A DNA stretch of 64,000 bases from the NCBI RefSeq assembly GCF_002835665.1, contig NZ_PIZV01000006.1:62001-126000 (forward strand), written 5' to 3'. How positions within the stretch are numbered: position 1 is the stretch's first letter; each line of letters begins with the position of its first letter. This stretch comes from Chryseobacterium sp. PMSZPI (GTDB taxonomy: Bacteria > Bacteroidota > Bacteroidia > Flavobacteriales > Weeksellaceae). The position numbers were made by a program, and so were the translations under genes. Below, piece by piece: positions 34,951 to 44,221 of this stretch. The notes beneath the pieces were generated by a model. The model made no database searches. It saw only the letters and a program-made list of their open reading frames with translations, and had not been told where the DNA came from.

Positions 34951-36333
34951 TTAATGATTTACTGAAGAAACATCTTCCGGATTGTGTTTATGTCTAAATA
35001 ATACCGCGAAGAATATGGCAAGAACCAATGCATAGATAGCAAATGAAAGCCATATCTGCTGCCAGTCTTTTACCATTACTACTGAAGAAAGCGTTCCATC
35101 AGGATTTACAGCGGCATTGAAACTACTTTTTAAGATTTCCAGGAAAGTAGGATTATCCGAAGTTGTTTGCAAATATGCAGACAGATCTGAAGCAGTTGTA
35201 AATTTATGGGTAAAGAATTTATCAATAGCCCAGCCCGCAATATAACTTCCGAACACAGCTCCAAAACCATTGGTCATCATCATAAATAGCCCTTGTGCTG
35301 AAGAACGGATTTTTTTATCTGTTGTTGTTTCAACGAAAAGAGACCCCGAAATATTGAAGAAATCGAAAGCCATTCCGTATACGATACAGGAAAGAATAAT
35401 TAAAGACAATCCAAAACCTTCCGGAACACCATAAGCAAAGAATCCAAATCTTAATACCCATGCCAGCATAGACATCAACATTACTTTTTTGATCCCGAAT
35501 TTTTTCAAAAAGAAAGGAATTGCCAGGATAAATAATGTTTCAGAAACCTGAGAAATCGACATGATAATCGTAGATCTCTGTACTACAAATGAATCGGCAT
35601 ATTTTGGAAAATGAGCAAATTCACTCAAAAATACATCTCCATAAGCATTTGTCAACTGTAATGCAGCACCTAAAAGCATTGAAAACAAAAAGAATAATGC
35701 CATTTTATAGTTTCCAAAAAGTTTAAATGCATTTAATCCTAATTGTTCTGATAACGGTGAATTTTTATCAATCAGTTTTTGCGGCGGACATTTTGGTAAA
35801 GTAAGGGCATAAATTCCTAAAAATATCGCTACTGCTCCGCCAATATAAAACTGTCCTTCCGTTGCTTTATTTCCACTAAGGTTAGTGATCCACATTGCTA
35901 CGATAAAACCAATAGTTCCCCATACACGAATCGGCGGGAAATCTTTCACTACATCAAAATTATTGTTTTTTAAGATGGTGTAGGAAATTGAATTGGCCAA
36001 AGCAATCGTCGGCATATAAAAGCACATTGCAACAAGCATTACAGAAAAGAAAGAATTGGGATCTGCAGAATGTGGCAATATGAAAAGAATAATCCCATAA
36101 AGAATGTGTAATACTGAAAAGATGCGCTCTGCATTTACCCAACGGTCAGCAATAATTCCAGTAATGGTCGGCATAAAAATAGAAGCAATTCCCATTGTTC
36201 CGAAAACAGCTCCAAACTGTGTTCCTTCCCAATGTTTGGTGCCAAACCAGAAGTTCGCCATCGTAATCAGCCATGCTCCCCAAACAAAAAACTGGAGAAA
36301 ACTGAGGATGGTCAGTCGTAATTTTAAATTCAT
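34951..36333 (-). CDS. Nucleoside permease-like MFS transporter (NupG/XapB type)
   Basis: A 460-residue protein with twelve hydrophobic helices. The nucleoside:H+ symporter features are the opening MNLKLRLTILSFLQFFVWGA, the loop MPTITGIIADRWVNAERIF and the later FDFFNISGSLFVETTTDKKI. Family members take up nucleosides by proton symport. The gene starts 22 bases after the bifunctional nuclease gene and is closed by the hairpin at 34901-34925, so the two form an operon: a nuclease and a nucleoside importer together, which may be functional or incidental. Confidence 0.88.
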   Translation of the reverse strand: MNLKLRLTILSFLQFFVWGAWLITMANFWFGTKHWEGTQFGAVFGTMGIASIFMPTITGIIADRWVNAERIFSVLHILYGIILFILPHSADPNSFFSVMLVAMCFYMPTIALANSISYTILKNNNFDVVKDFPPIRVWGTIGFIVAMWITNLSGNKATEGQFYIGGAVAIFLGIYALTLPKCPPQKLIDKNSPLSEQLGLNAFKLFGNYKMALFFLFSMLLGAALQLTNAYGDVFLSEFAHFPKYADSFVVQRSTIIMSISQVSETLFILAIPFFLKKFGIKKVMLMSMLAWVLRFGFFAYGVPEGFGLSLIILSCIVYGMAFDFFNISGSLFVETTTDKKIRSSAQGLFMMMTNGFGAVFGSYIAGWAIDKFFTHKFTTASDLSAYLQTTSDNPTFLEILKSSFNAAVNPDGTLSSVVMVKDWQQIWLSFAIYALVLAIFFAVLFRHKHNPEDVSSVNH

Positions 36334-36355
36334 AGTTTATATAAAATATCTCTTT

Positions 36356-36955
36356 TTAGTCAATTTTCTTCTTCCTCCTCTTGATTTCTTCCTGAATTTC
36401 AAGGGCGGTATCATAATCTTCTTCTTTAACGGCTTCGTCTAATAACTTCTGAAGTTCTTCCATAGAAAGAGATTTTAAATTATCTTCCGTTTGTACTGTT
36501 TCTGAAAAAGATTCTTCTTCTTTTGAAACGTCTTCCAGTTCCAATAAAATACCGGCTTCATTCAGAACTTGCTGTGTTGTAAAAATTGGTGCATCAAATC
36601 TTACCGCCATTGCAACGGCATCAGACGTTCTTGCATCAAGGATAAGTTCTTCTTCGGTAACTTTATTTTTGAAGTTAATGTTTGAAAAGAAAACGCCGTC
36701 TACAATTTGGTAAATGATAACAGATACCAACTCATAATTGGCAGAAACTATAAATTTTGTGAATAAGTCATGAGTAAGAGGACGCGGCGGGTGGATATCT
36801 TTTTCCAATCCAAGAGAGATAGATTGGGCTTCGAAATTTCCTATAACAACAGGTAATTTTATGTGTGTTTCTTCATGTTCCAGTAACAATGCGTAAGCCC
36901 CCGATTGGGTCTGGCTATACGATATTCCGCGAATAATTAGCTGCTTATAATCCAT
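36356..36955 (-). CDS. Bifunctional nuclease family protein
   Basis: A 199-residue protein with the BFN (DUF151) domain at about 1-135: GAYALLLEHEETHIKLPVVIGNFEAQSI cut short here as ALLLEHEETHIKLPVVIG, then the conserved DARTSDAVAMAVRFDAPIF. The C-terminal part ends in a UVR-like helical motif LDEAVKEEDYDTALEIQEEI, the UvrB/UvrC interaction type. BFN proteins were described in plants as nucleases acting on RNA and single-stranded DNA; the bacterial role is not settled. TATATTTG lies six bases upstream of the ATG, so the leader would be nearly absent or the true start lies slightly downstream. Confidence 0.88.
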   Translation of the reverse strand: MDYKQLIIRGISYSQTQSGAYALLLEHEETHIKLPVVIGNFEAQSISLGLEKDIHPPRPLTHDLFTKFIVSANYELVSVIIYQIVDGVFFSNINFKNKVTEEELILDARTSDAVAMAVRFDAPIFTTQQVLNEAGILLELEDVSKEEESFSETVQTEDNLKSLSMEELQKLLDEAVKEEDYDTALEIQEEIKRRKKKID

Positions 36956-36960
36956 AATTG

Positions 36961-36968
36961 CAAATATA
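36961..36968 (-). promoter_or_regulatory. Putative -7 element of the bifunctional nuclease gene
   Basis: The minus strand reads TATATTTG, only six bases from the ATG. Transcription would begin at about the start codon, implying a leaderless mRNA if real. Confidence 0.4.
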
Positions 36969-37010
36969 GATTAATTTTTTGTTGTGATTTCACTTTTTTA
37001 GACAAAAATA

Positions 37011-37032
37011 AAAGCCCGGAAAGCCGAGCTTT
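37011..37032 (-). terminator. Terminator of the etfBA operon
   Basis: AAAGC..CGG (37011-37019) pairs with CCG..GCTTT (37024-37032), one internal mismatch, with A-rich sequence on the left. Confidence 0.7.
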
Positions 37033-37058
37033 TATTGTATTGTTGATGATTGTCAAAA

Positions 37059-37139
37059 GTCAATAGTGAATTTTGCTTCGCAAGTGAATTATTTAATTAA
37101 AAATTGACAAGCAAAGCGAATTGACTATTCACCATTCAC
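37059..37139. repeat. Interspersed repeat (copy 1) with internal inverted parts
   Basis: GTCAATAGTGAATTTTGCTT and the following CGCAAGTGAAT (37059-37089) are identical to 52871-52901. The right part GCGAATTGACTATTCAC (37116-37132) partly mirrors the left arm. It lies just after the etfA stop. Confidence 0.7.
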
Positions 37140-37143
37140 TTTC

Positions 37144-38091
37144 TTATCCTTTTATTGCTTTAATTTTCCCTGTTAATGCAGGAATAATCTGGAAAGCATC
37201 TCCTACTACTCCGTAATCGGCAGACTTGAAGAAAGGTGCTTCAGCGTCGTTATTGATCACTACAATAGTTTTTGAAGAGTTTACTCCGGCTAAGTGCTGA
37301 ATAGCTCCGGAAATACCCACAGCAATGTAAAGGTTAGGTGAAATTGCTTTACCTGTTTGTCCTACGTGCTCTGTGTGAGGTCTCCATCCGATATCAGAAA
37401 CCGGTTTAGAACATGCTGTAGCAGCTCCTAAAACGTTTGCTAAATCTTCGATCATTCCCCAGTTTTCAGGACCTTTCATCCCTCTCCCCGCAGAAACAAC
37501 GATTTCAGCTTCTTTAAGGTCTAATTTACCTGAGCTTTGCTCGTGAGAGATCACTTTAGTATCTTCATTAGCTACTGAAAGATTCTTAACTTCTTCCGAA
37601 CCTGATACTGTATTTTCTTTAACTCCGAAGGCATTTTGAGAAACTGTAACGATTACTCCGTTTCCTTCTGCTTTTGCATGCATGAAACCTTTTCCGGAGA
37701 AAGCTTTTCTTTTAACCTGGAAAGGTGAAAGGCTTTCAGGAGCTTCCAAAGCATTCGTAATTAAAGAATAATTCTTCATTACTGCAAGCATTGGAGCGAT
37801 AGAAGAAGCATCTGTTGTATGAGGGAAAACAATAATGTTTCCTCCTGCTACTTCGTTTACAGCCTGAGCGTATGCTTTTGCCGAGAAGTTTTTAAGACCA
37901 TCGTCTTTAATATTGATAACGTTTGATGCTCCGTATTTATATAATAAATCTGAAGAATCCGTCGGGTTTACAGAGATTGCCGTAACGGTATCACCTGCTT
38001 TATCAGCAACAGCTTTAGCATAAGATACTGCTTCGAAAGCTGCTTTTTTGTAAACTCCATTTATATTTTCTGCGTATACGAATACTGCCAT
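37144..38091 (-). CDS. etfA: Electron transfer flavoprotein subunit alpha
   Basis: A 315-residue EtfA. The FAD-binding C-terminal domain is complete: VVSAGRGMKGPENW, then ACSKPVSDIGWRPHTEHVGQ and IAVGISGAIQHLAGVNSSK, followed by VINNDAEAPFFKSADYGVVG. EtfAB accepts electrons from acyl-CoA dehydrogenases and passes them to the quinone pool. It follows etfB by 49 bases. Confidence 0.96.
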   Translation of the reverse strand: MAVFVYAENINGVYKKAAFEAVSYAKAVADKAGDTVTAISVNPTDSSDLLYKYGASNVINIKDDGLKNFSAKAYAQAVNEVAGGNIIVFPHTTDASSIAPMLAVMKNYSLITNALEAPESLSPFQVKRKAFSGKGFMHAKAEGNGVIVTVSQNAFGVKENTVSGSEEVKNLSVANEDTKVISHEQSSGKLDLKEAEIVVSAGRGMKGPENWGMIEDLANVLGAATACSKPVSDIGWRPHTEHVGQTGKAISPNLYIAVGISGAIQHLAGVNSSKTIVVINNDAEAPFFKSADYGVVGDAFQIIPALTGKIKAIKG

Positions 38092-38140
38092 TTTTTTAAA
38101 TTTAAAAATTAAAAGATTGAAAAATTTAAAGAATCAATGA

Positions 38141-38887
38141 TTAGATTACTTTTGCTTCTTCGTGAAGTAATCTTACCAATTCATCCAAGTTGTCCGGAGA
38201 AACCATTTTCACAGCAGCTCTTGGCGGAACACTGTCATAAGATACTCCCTGAACTTTCACTTCAGAAGAAGTAGGTTCTACTACTTGTAAAGGTTTTGTT
38301 CTTGCAGACATAATCCCTCTCATATTTGGAATAATCAGATCTTTTTCATCTACTAATCCTTTCTGACCTGCAATGATTGCCGGTAATTTTACAGAAATAG
38401 TTTCTTTTCCTCCTTCGATTTCTCTTACAGCAGTAGCTTCACTTCCATTTACATCTAATCCTACCGATGCATTTACGAAAGGTTGGTTTAATAATTGAGC
38501 CACCATTCCGGGCACAGAACCTCCATTATAATCAATAGATTCTTTACCACAAAGAATAAGATCATACCCTCCGTTTTGAGCTACAGCAGCAATTTCTTTT
38601 GCTGTAGAATAACTGTCTTTCGGATCAAGGTTTACTCTTACAGCATCGTTAGCACCAATTGCTAAAGCTTTTCTGATCACCGGTTCTGTAGCAGCATCTC
38701 CTACGTTGATAACTGTTACAGTCGCTCCTTGAGATTCCTGAAGTTTAACCGCTTTTGTCAACGCAAATTCATCTAGCGGATTGATTACCCACTGAATTCC
38801 GTTTTTGTCGAAAGCAGATTTATCTGCTGTGAAGTTAATTTTGGAAGTAGTATCCGGAACACTACTAATACAAACTAATATTTTCAT
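38141..38887 (-). CDS. etfB: Electron transfer flavoprotein subunit beta
   Basis: A 248-residue EtfB. Typical blocks are MKILVCISSVPDTTSKINF, QWVINPLDEFALTKAVKLQE, the nucleotide-binding YDLILCGKESIDYNGGSVPG and the late KLPAIIAGQKGLV. It forms the AMP-binding half of the EtfAB heterodimer. It is the first gene of the two-gene operon. The ~200-base region upstream holds no clear TAnnTTTG match. Confidence 0.95.
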   Translation of the reverse strand: MKILVCISSVPDTTSKINFTADKSAFDKNGIQWVINPLDEFALTKAVKLQESQGATVTVINVGDAATEPVIRKALAIGANDAVRVNLDPKDSYSTAKEIAAVAQNGGYDLILCGKESIDYNGGSVPGMVAQLLNQPFVNASVGLDVNGSEATAVREIEGGKETISVKLPAIIAGQKGLVDEKDLIIPNMRGIMSARTKPLQVVEPTSSEVKVQGVSYDSVPPRAAVKMVSPDNLDELVRLLHEEAKVI

Positions 38888-39083
38888 ATGTTGTTCTTAA
38901 TTTTTTTATTTGGTCATATGTAACCTTATGGTTTCATCCGTACTATTTTATTTTATCTTAAAGCATAAAGTCATGAACGTTTATGCAGAGATTTTGTTTG
39001 AATTAATTTTTGCTAATATAAATAAAAAATATATTATGCATGCATAATACTTATTAATTTATTATTCAATACATTAAAAGTAT

Positions 39084-39791
39084 TTACTTAGCGGGTTGTG
39101 TTGCTCTAAACTCTATTTTACTGGGCAAAACCCTCGGATTCATCTTCAAAATATCCAGCACAAGATCTCCCATATCCTGTGGTTGAATCTTCCAGCTGTC
39201 TTTTTCGGAAGGAATATTTCCATTGAAATGAGTGGCTACCGATCCCGGCATAATCACAGTAGACTTGATGTTATATTTTCTTAAATCAATCATGGCAGCT
39301 TGTGTAAATCCTACTACCCCGAATTTTGATGCATTATACCCTGTTCCGTTTTCAAAGAAATTGGCACCCGCTAAACTTGAAATGGTGATATAATAACCTT
39401 CTGTCTTCTTTAATTCTTCCACGGAAGCTTTTAAAGTATAAAAAACACCCGTCAGATTCGTTTCTATCATATCATTCCATTCTTCTGCTGTAAGCTCGTC
39501 TACGGGCTTAAAAATACCTAATCCGGCATTAGCAATTACATAATCCAGTCTCCCGAATTTTCCTATGATATATTGAACTGCTTCATGTTCGCTTTCAAGG
39601 CTTTTTACATCAGAAACAATTCCCAATACATTTTCAGAGTATTGCTTAAGTTCCTCTTCCGCTTTCATTACATCATCCCTTTTCCGTCCTGAAAATGCCA
39701 CCGAGATTCCATTTTCAAGCAGCACCTTAGCAATTCCGAAACCGATCCCTTTCGTTCCTCCGGTTATATAAGCTGTTTTATTTTCTGGCAT
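39084..39791 (-). CDS. SDR family oxidoreductase
   Basis: A 235-residue short-chain dehydrogenase/reductase from ATG 39791; the 14-codon extension upstream is not family-like. The cofactor motif TGGTKGIGFGIAK is at about 10-22, the structural NAGLG near 88, and the catalytic Ser and YNASK near 140-160. Substrate is unknown. It is a single gene. Confidence 0.9.
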   Translation of the reverse strand: MPENKTAYITGGTKGIGFGIAKVLLENGISVAFSGRKRDDVMKAEEELKQYSENVLGIVSDVKSLESEHEAVQYIIGKFGRLDYVIANAGLGIFKPVDELTAEEWNDMIETNLTGVFYTLKASVEELKKTEGYYITISSLAGANFFENGTGYNASKFGVVGFTQAAMIDLRKYNIKSTVIMPGSVATHFNGNIPSEKDSWKIQPQDMGDLVLDILKMNPRVLPSKIEFRATQPAK

Positions 39792-39822
39792 CACATAAAA
39801 ATTTAATGCTCTAAAATAACAA

Positions 39823-39845
39823 AAACGCTCCAAATTGGAGCGTTT
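39823..39845 (-). terminator. Hairpin after the T9SS protein gene
   Basis: AAACGCTCCAA (39823-39833) pairs perfectly with TTGGAGCGTTT (39835-39845). It belongs to the hairpin series seen after the T9SS genes. Confidence 0.8.
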
Positions 39846-39869
39846 AACGATACTAAGATTTGTCAGATA

Positions 39870-41606
39870 TTATTTTTTTATAAACTTCTGACTGGTTTTT
39901 CCTTCTTTTGTTTCTATACTCAGAATATAAGTTCCTGAAGGAAGCTGTTTGATATCAATTTTATTGCCATCTAATTTTACATTGATCACTTTTCCTGATA
40001 TATCTACAATAGAAGCATTCTTGATTTCTGAAGAGGTTGCAACATTCAGAATGTCTGAAGCCGGATTCGGGAATAATTTTACTTTTGCAACAAGCTCTTT
40101 TTTATCAATTGCATTATTAGGTTGCCCATTTCTTAAATTCAGGTGCATATTATCTTTTAGATTTTGGCTTTTTGCCTCAATTCCACCTCCTGAACATTTG
40201 CAATCTTCTATTTTTGCTAAGTATTTAGCTCCACTTTCAATATAAGTGTTAGGAAGAAGACTAATACTGTTTCCTGCTTTCATTGTGATATCCTGCGTGG
40301 AATTCACTTTATAATTGAGCTCTGTAGTAATGGTATTACTTGCATGATAAGTATACGGAGTATTATGGGTCTCCGCAGTAGTTAAATCATAGGAAGCCAC
40401 ACAAGCTCCCGTTCTTCTTGAAAGTGTTGGCAGCAATGAAGGGAAACTATTAGTAGCTCCCACAAAAATCATAGCACTTGAAGCATTTAAAGCATTAAGA
40501 TTTATAGAGCTTTGCCCGTATACGTCAGGATTAACGATCTGGCTCAAACTACGTCCTTCGTTATAGCTCACAAAATGAAAATAAATGTCTCCTTTTGCAT
40601 TCCTTTGAATAGTGGTGGGATAACCTATACCGTTTGTACCCCACATTCCATTATAAATCGGAGTGGAGACTACATTAGAATTTGTTGAGTTAAGCAAATC
40701 TACTGCGTAAAAAGTAGTAGTAGCCCCAACTCCATAAAAACTACTTACATACAATATATTAGCATACTGATTGAATTCGGCATTGAAAGCATCTGTTCCT
40801 GCAATAGACAAATTATAATCTGTAGTAATAGATCCGGAAAGATTATCAAAAGAGCGTACCATCCCTTCATTGTTTCCTGCCCCCGGATTAGAATTGGATA
40901 TGCATATAAAGTGTGAATAATTACATGTGCCTTTTATTTCAGGAGAAGCCTTCATAGAAATTCCATCATAAGCAGTATAAAAGCCGGAGGTCCCTAAATC
41001 ACTCACAACAGGTATTGTACTTAACCCTGAACTGCTTAAGCGATAAGCATATAATTTTTTCCCATTAGTTACAAGGACCCAATAAGAATTACCATCTCCG
41101 TGTGGAACAATAACTACCGATCTCGCATCACTAATTTCATTCCCCTGACCATCTAAAACAGGAATTTTTACAAGATTTTGTACAACATCACCCAAAGGTT
41201 GTCCGTTTGAACCATTACCCCCTAAAGACATATCCACTACAGAATACCGGATTATACCCGTACTATATAAAAATGTTGTTGCAAAAATATAATATAAATT
41301 GGGATTTGTAGGATGTTTTACAGTAGCCAACTGGGGCCCGCCATGTTCAATAAGTCCGTTTGGCATTACCTGATTTTCTCTGTTCCAAACCTCATTCCCA
41401 TCACTATAAAACAATAGATTTCCGTTGCTATCACTTACTGTCGCTGATGAGCTATAAGAATCCATGGTACTACCATTCACAAACTGGGGAGTACTTCCTG
41501 AAAAATTGAGTCCTACTTTATATCCAAAGTACCAGTTGTTGTTTTCTCCTTGGGCATATGCCAGCAATGACATCGCCAGAGACATTGATAAAAAAAATTT
41601 TTTCAT
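39870..41606 (-). CDS. T9SS type A sorting domain-containing secreted protein
   Basis: A 578-residue protein with a signal peptide (cleavage after AYAQ). The N-terminal part starts ENNNWYFGYKVGLNFSGSTP, a beta-propeller-like opening found in many secreted Bacteroidetes proteins, followed by repeated strand motifs (LLFYSDGNEVWNR, NLYYIFATT). A coathanger-type block, ITMKAGNSISLLPNTYIESG, lies near 455-475. The last ~75 residues are a T9SS type A sorting domain: VKLFPNPASDILNV, then NIDISGKV-like and QLPSGTYILSIETKEG, ending KFIKK. T9SS exports it across the outer membrane. Its role is unknown. Confidence 0.88.
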   Translation of the reverse strand: MKKFFLSMSLAMSLLAYAQGENNNWYFGYKVGLNFSGSTPQFVNGSTMDSYSSSATVSDSNGNLLFYSDGNEVWNRENQVMPNGLIEHGGPQLATVKHPTNPNLYYIFATTFLYSTGIIRYSVVDMSLGGNGSNGQPLGDVVQNLVKIPVLDGQGNEISDARSVVIVPHGDGNSYWVLVTNGKKLYAYRLSSSGLSTIPVVSDLGTSGFYTAYDGISMKASPEIKGTCNYSHFICISNSNPGAGNNEGMVRSFDNLSGSITTDYNLSIAGTDAFNAEFNQYANILYVSSFYGVGATTTFYAVDLLNSTNSNVVSTPIYNGMWGTNGIGYPTTIQRNAKGDIYFHFVSYNEGRSLSQIVNPDVYGQSSINLNALNASSAMIFVGATNSFPSLLPTLSRRTGACVASYDLTTAETHNTPYTYHASNTITTELNYKVNSTQDITMKAGNSISLLPNTYIESGAKYLAKIEDCKCSGGGIEAKSQNLKDNMHLNLRNGQPNNAIDKKELVAKVKLFPNPASDILNVATSSEIKNASIVDISGKVINVKLDGNKIDIKQLPSGTYILSIETKEGKTSQKFIKK

Positions 41607-41631
41607 AAATAATACTTAAATGATTAATCGA

Positions 41632-42402
41632 TTATTTATGAATCTTTTTTTCTAGTCTTTCCATTCGCTTATTTTGTTCGTCCATATACTTTTGCTGCTT
41701 GTCTATTTGACTTTGCTGTTGTAATGTATAGAGGGTAAGCTCTTCTACTTTTTTAAGCAAAAGAATATTCATTTCTTTAAGTTCTATCCCGTTTTTGATA
41801 GCTTCTTCCGTAGTGGGAACTTCCGGTAAGTGGCCTTTATCGTCAATATAAGATTGTAGTTCTTTTAAAGGCATCAGTTTATAATCTTTAGCAAATACAT
41901 AATCTGCCCAGCCGTTGTTGGCTGCAATTTCAACCTTTAATTTCTCAGTTTTAATTCCATCCTTTACAAATAGACGATAGCTGTCACAATCTGCACAAGT
42001 TAAAGTATTGGTTCCCATCCCTATTTTAGAGGCGGAAGAAATGAAGAAAGCTTTACTTTCGTAAGGAACATCATCTATTGAACTAAGCCCGTCATGAGAA
42101 GGATATATATAAAGACCATCAACATTAGAAGGACTTGACGGATTTACATAATTTTGAATTGTAAAATAAGAATCACGAAATGACCCTCTTGGTGGTGTAA
42201 AATAACCAAATTTAATCATACCATCTACCATTCTTAAATTCCCCTTACCTAAAGTAAATCTATCATAAGATTGAGTTGTTCCCACGCTTACAGGCCCACC
42301 TCTGTAAATAGGATCTGTAGTTGTATTATTACCTGTCCACTGTTGAGAAAATAAAGAGTTTGCACACAAAAGTGTGCATAAAATTGCAATTGTTTTTTTC
42401 AT
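41632..42402 (-). CDS. Secreted tail-fibre-like protein with C-terminal coiled coil
   Basis: A 256-residue protein with a signal peptide (cleavage after LFSQ). The C-terminal half carries the common Bacteroidetes block WADYVFAKDYKLMPLKELQ, then GHLPEVPTTEEAIKNGIELK, followed by a coiled coil LLLKKVEELTLYTLQQQSQI to the end. The coiled-coil end resembles tail-fibre and intramolecular-chaperone (S74-like) proteins but lacks a recognisable catalytic part. It lies 25 bases upstream of the T9SS protein gene at 39870, so the two are probably co-transcribed and may act together at the surface. Confidence 0.8.
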   Translation of the reverse strand: MKKTIAILCTLLCANSLFSQQWTGNNTTTDPIYRGGPVSVGTTQSYDRFTLGKGNLRMVDGMIKFGYFTPPRGSFRDSYFTIQNYVNPSSPSNVDGLYIYPSHDGLSSIDDVPYESKAFFISSASKIGMGTNTLTCADCDSYRLFVKDGIKTEKLKVEIAANNGWADYVFAKDYKLMPLKELQSYIDDKGHLPEVPTTEEAIKNGIELKEMNILLLKKVEELTLYTLQQQSQIDKQQKYMDEQNKRMERLEKKIHK

Positions 42403-42516
42403 GTTATTAATTTTTTTAGTCGTTTATAAAAATATATAGAATAATTTTAATCCACAACTCTTATTAAAAGAAAAACAAAATTTTATTCTCCCACATAACA
42501 ATAAAACAGTAACGTT

Positions 42517-43434
42517 CTATTTCTTAATAATTTTCTCTGTATACTTTCTATCACCAATTTCAACACTAATCCAATATATTCCTGAAGGGAGATGTCTGAC
42601 ATCAATATTTGTCCCATTCCAAATGGTTTCTATCTTTTTACCTGTAGTATCAGAAATTGTTATACTTTTAATGTCATGAGTTGTATTGACCTTAACAAAT
42701 TCTATTGCCGGATTGGGATACATTATCAATTCTCCATTCTTTTTAACAGCGTTATTGGTTGATAATACCAAATCATTGTTAATTTTAATATGATCAATAT
42801 AGGCTGTTCCTAAAGCGTTATCATGTACAAAACGCAATTGATCCATATGTAACGGGCTTGCTGCCGAACCGTTGTAAATTAATATATCATTGAGGTAATA
42901 TTGAACACCTGTGGCACTTCCTACTATTTTAATTGCATACCAGGTATTCGGAGTCCAGGAAATCGCAGTAGAAACAAGATTCAATACCCCGGAAATCGGG
43001 CTTAAAATTTTTACAATCCCTGTTTTATCGAAATCCAGTCTTACCACAAAGTCTTCATCTACACTGTTGATTCCCTGAAAACCAAAAACAGAACCATTTA
43101 ACTGAGACATTCGAATATCAAATGAGACTGAAAAATTGGATGGAGAAAGCGGGGCAGGTAAATTGTAAAACCCTCCTATAATAGGGTCTGTTTGAGTTCC
43201 ATACATGGTTTCTTTCACAATTTTCAGAGAATAACTTCCATCGCTAGATGCATCCGCGCTGATCGTCTGATTCATTACATTATCAGGAACCCCTCCTGTC
43301 GGAGTACTGATCCAGGCTGACTGTCCATGAATGTTTCCCGGCATAAAGCCTTCTGTAGTTTCAAAAGAAATCGTCTCTTGTGCAAAATAAAATGCAGAAA
43401 ATAAGAAAACTGCAATTAAGTAGTATTTTTTCAT
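42517..43434 (-). CDS. T9SS type A sorting domain-containing protein, LamG-like
   Basis: A 305-residue protein from ATG 43434, which starts a clean signal peptide (MKKYYLIAVFLFSAFYFAQ); the 38-codon extension upstream has no such signal. The middle (about 30-220) is a jelly-roll/concanavalin-like fold, with FSVSFDIRMSQL, WYAIKIVGSATGVQYYLND and AYIDHIKINND. The C-terminal T9SS sorting domain has MYPNPAIEFVKVN and HLPSGIYWISVEIGDR and ends EKIIKK. It is single, next to the choice-of-anchor-J array but not a close paralogue. Confidence 0.85.
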   Translation of the reverse strand: MKKYYLIAVFLFSAFYFAQETISFETTEGFMPGNIHGQSAWISTPTGGVPDNVMNQTISADASSDGSYSLKIVKETMYGTQTDPIIGGFYNLPAPLSPSNFSVSFDIRMSQLNGSVFGFQGINSVDEDFVVRLDFDKTGIVKILSPISGVLNLVSTAISWTPNTWYAIKIVGSATGVQYYLNDILIYNGSAASPLHMDQLRFVHDNALGTAYIDHIKINNDLVLSTNNAVKKNGELIMYPNPAIEFVKVNTTHDIKSITISDTTGKKIETIWNGTNIDVRHLPSGIYWISVEIGDRKYTEKIIKK

Positions 43435-43596
43435 AGTCATATCAAGTTTTGTACTAAAAATAAATACTTTCCATGAAAGGTGAAATAACTTATCACAAAT
43501 AAATAATAACGTTTTTATTTTCAGTGAATTTAATTTTATCTCAGGCATAAAAACCCGAATAAACCATGCTTAAAGCTCAGTATAAAAGCATAAAAA

Positions 43597-43617
43597 AACG
43601 CTTCAAATTGAAGCGTT
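43597..43617 (-). terminator. Hairpin after the remnant T9SS gene
   Basis: AACGCTTCAA (43597-43606) pairs perfectly with TTGAAGCGTT (43608-43617), with an A-run on the left. Confidence 0.8.
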
Positions 43618-43639
43618 CTCTCAAAAAATAGGGTTATAT

Positions 43640-43697
43640 TTATTTCTTTATCAGTTTTTGAAAATATGTCTTGCTTCCATCCTCCATCTTAACTAGT
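43640..43697 (-). pseudogene. Remnant of a T9SS gene: promoter joined to the last ~19 codons
   Basis: The minus strand encodes LVKMEDGSKTYFQKLIKK-stop, the typical end of a T9SS sorting domain. Directly upstream is the promoter/leader sequence otherwise found before the gene at 44832 (43697-43770 matches 44836-44908). The body of the gene is absent, as expected after a deletion between tandem copies. Confidence 0.7.
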
Positions 43698-44221
43698 GTA
43701 TTTTTTAGTTTATATTTTAATTTCTGATACCAAATTACATATACCACCCATAAAAACAAACTTTAAATAAAAAAAAGCCCCAGAAAACTTAAATGCGTTA
43801 TTAATTTGTCATTGAATAGATTATTTTCCATGACTTATCCCAAATTTTATAAAACAATAAAGCATTTCGATATCGAAATGCTTTATTAACGAAGGAGCTC
43901 TATGTGAAAAATTGTTTTTTTTAATTATTCTCAGGGAATAACAACGATATTTTTTAATAAAATACATTATTGCTTAAAGAAGCACCCAGCCGATAGCTAT
44001 TGATAATGCTAACAAGTTATTTTTTAATAATTTTTTGAGAATAGGTTTTATTTTCGCTTGTTACCTTGAGCATATAAGCTCCCGACTTTAAATTTCTAAC
44101 ATCAACCCTATTTTCATTGAATCCTGTATTCATTTTTCTTCCCACTATATCAAAAACTTCCGCTTTAGTAATTTTTGATTTGGATTTTAGAAAAACATAA
44201 TCTGAAGCAGGATTAGGATAA
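43697..44221. repeat. Direct repeat, copy 1 (~525 bp)
   Basis: Nearly identical to 44836-45361, at an offset of 1139-1140 bases. It spans an upstream leader, an intergenic spacer, a terminator hairpin and the last ~65 codons of a T9SS gene. Confidence 0.88.
43859..43884 (-). terminator. Palindromic hairpin after the T9SS gene at 44017
   Basis: A perfect 26-base palindrome with arms AAAGCATTTCGAT and ATCGAAATGCTTT. Confidence 0.75.
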
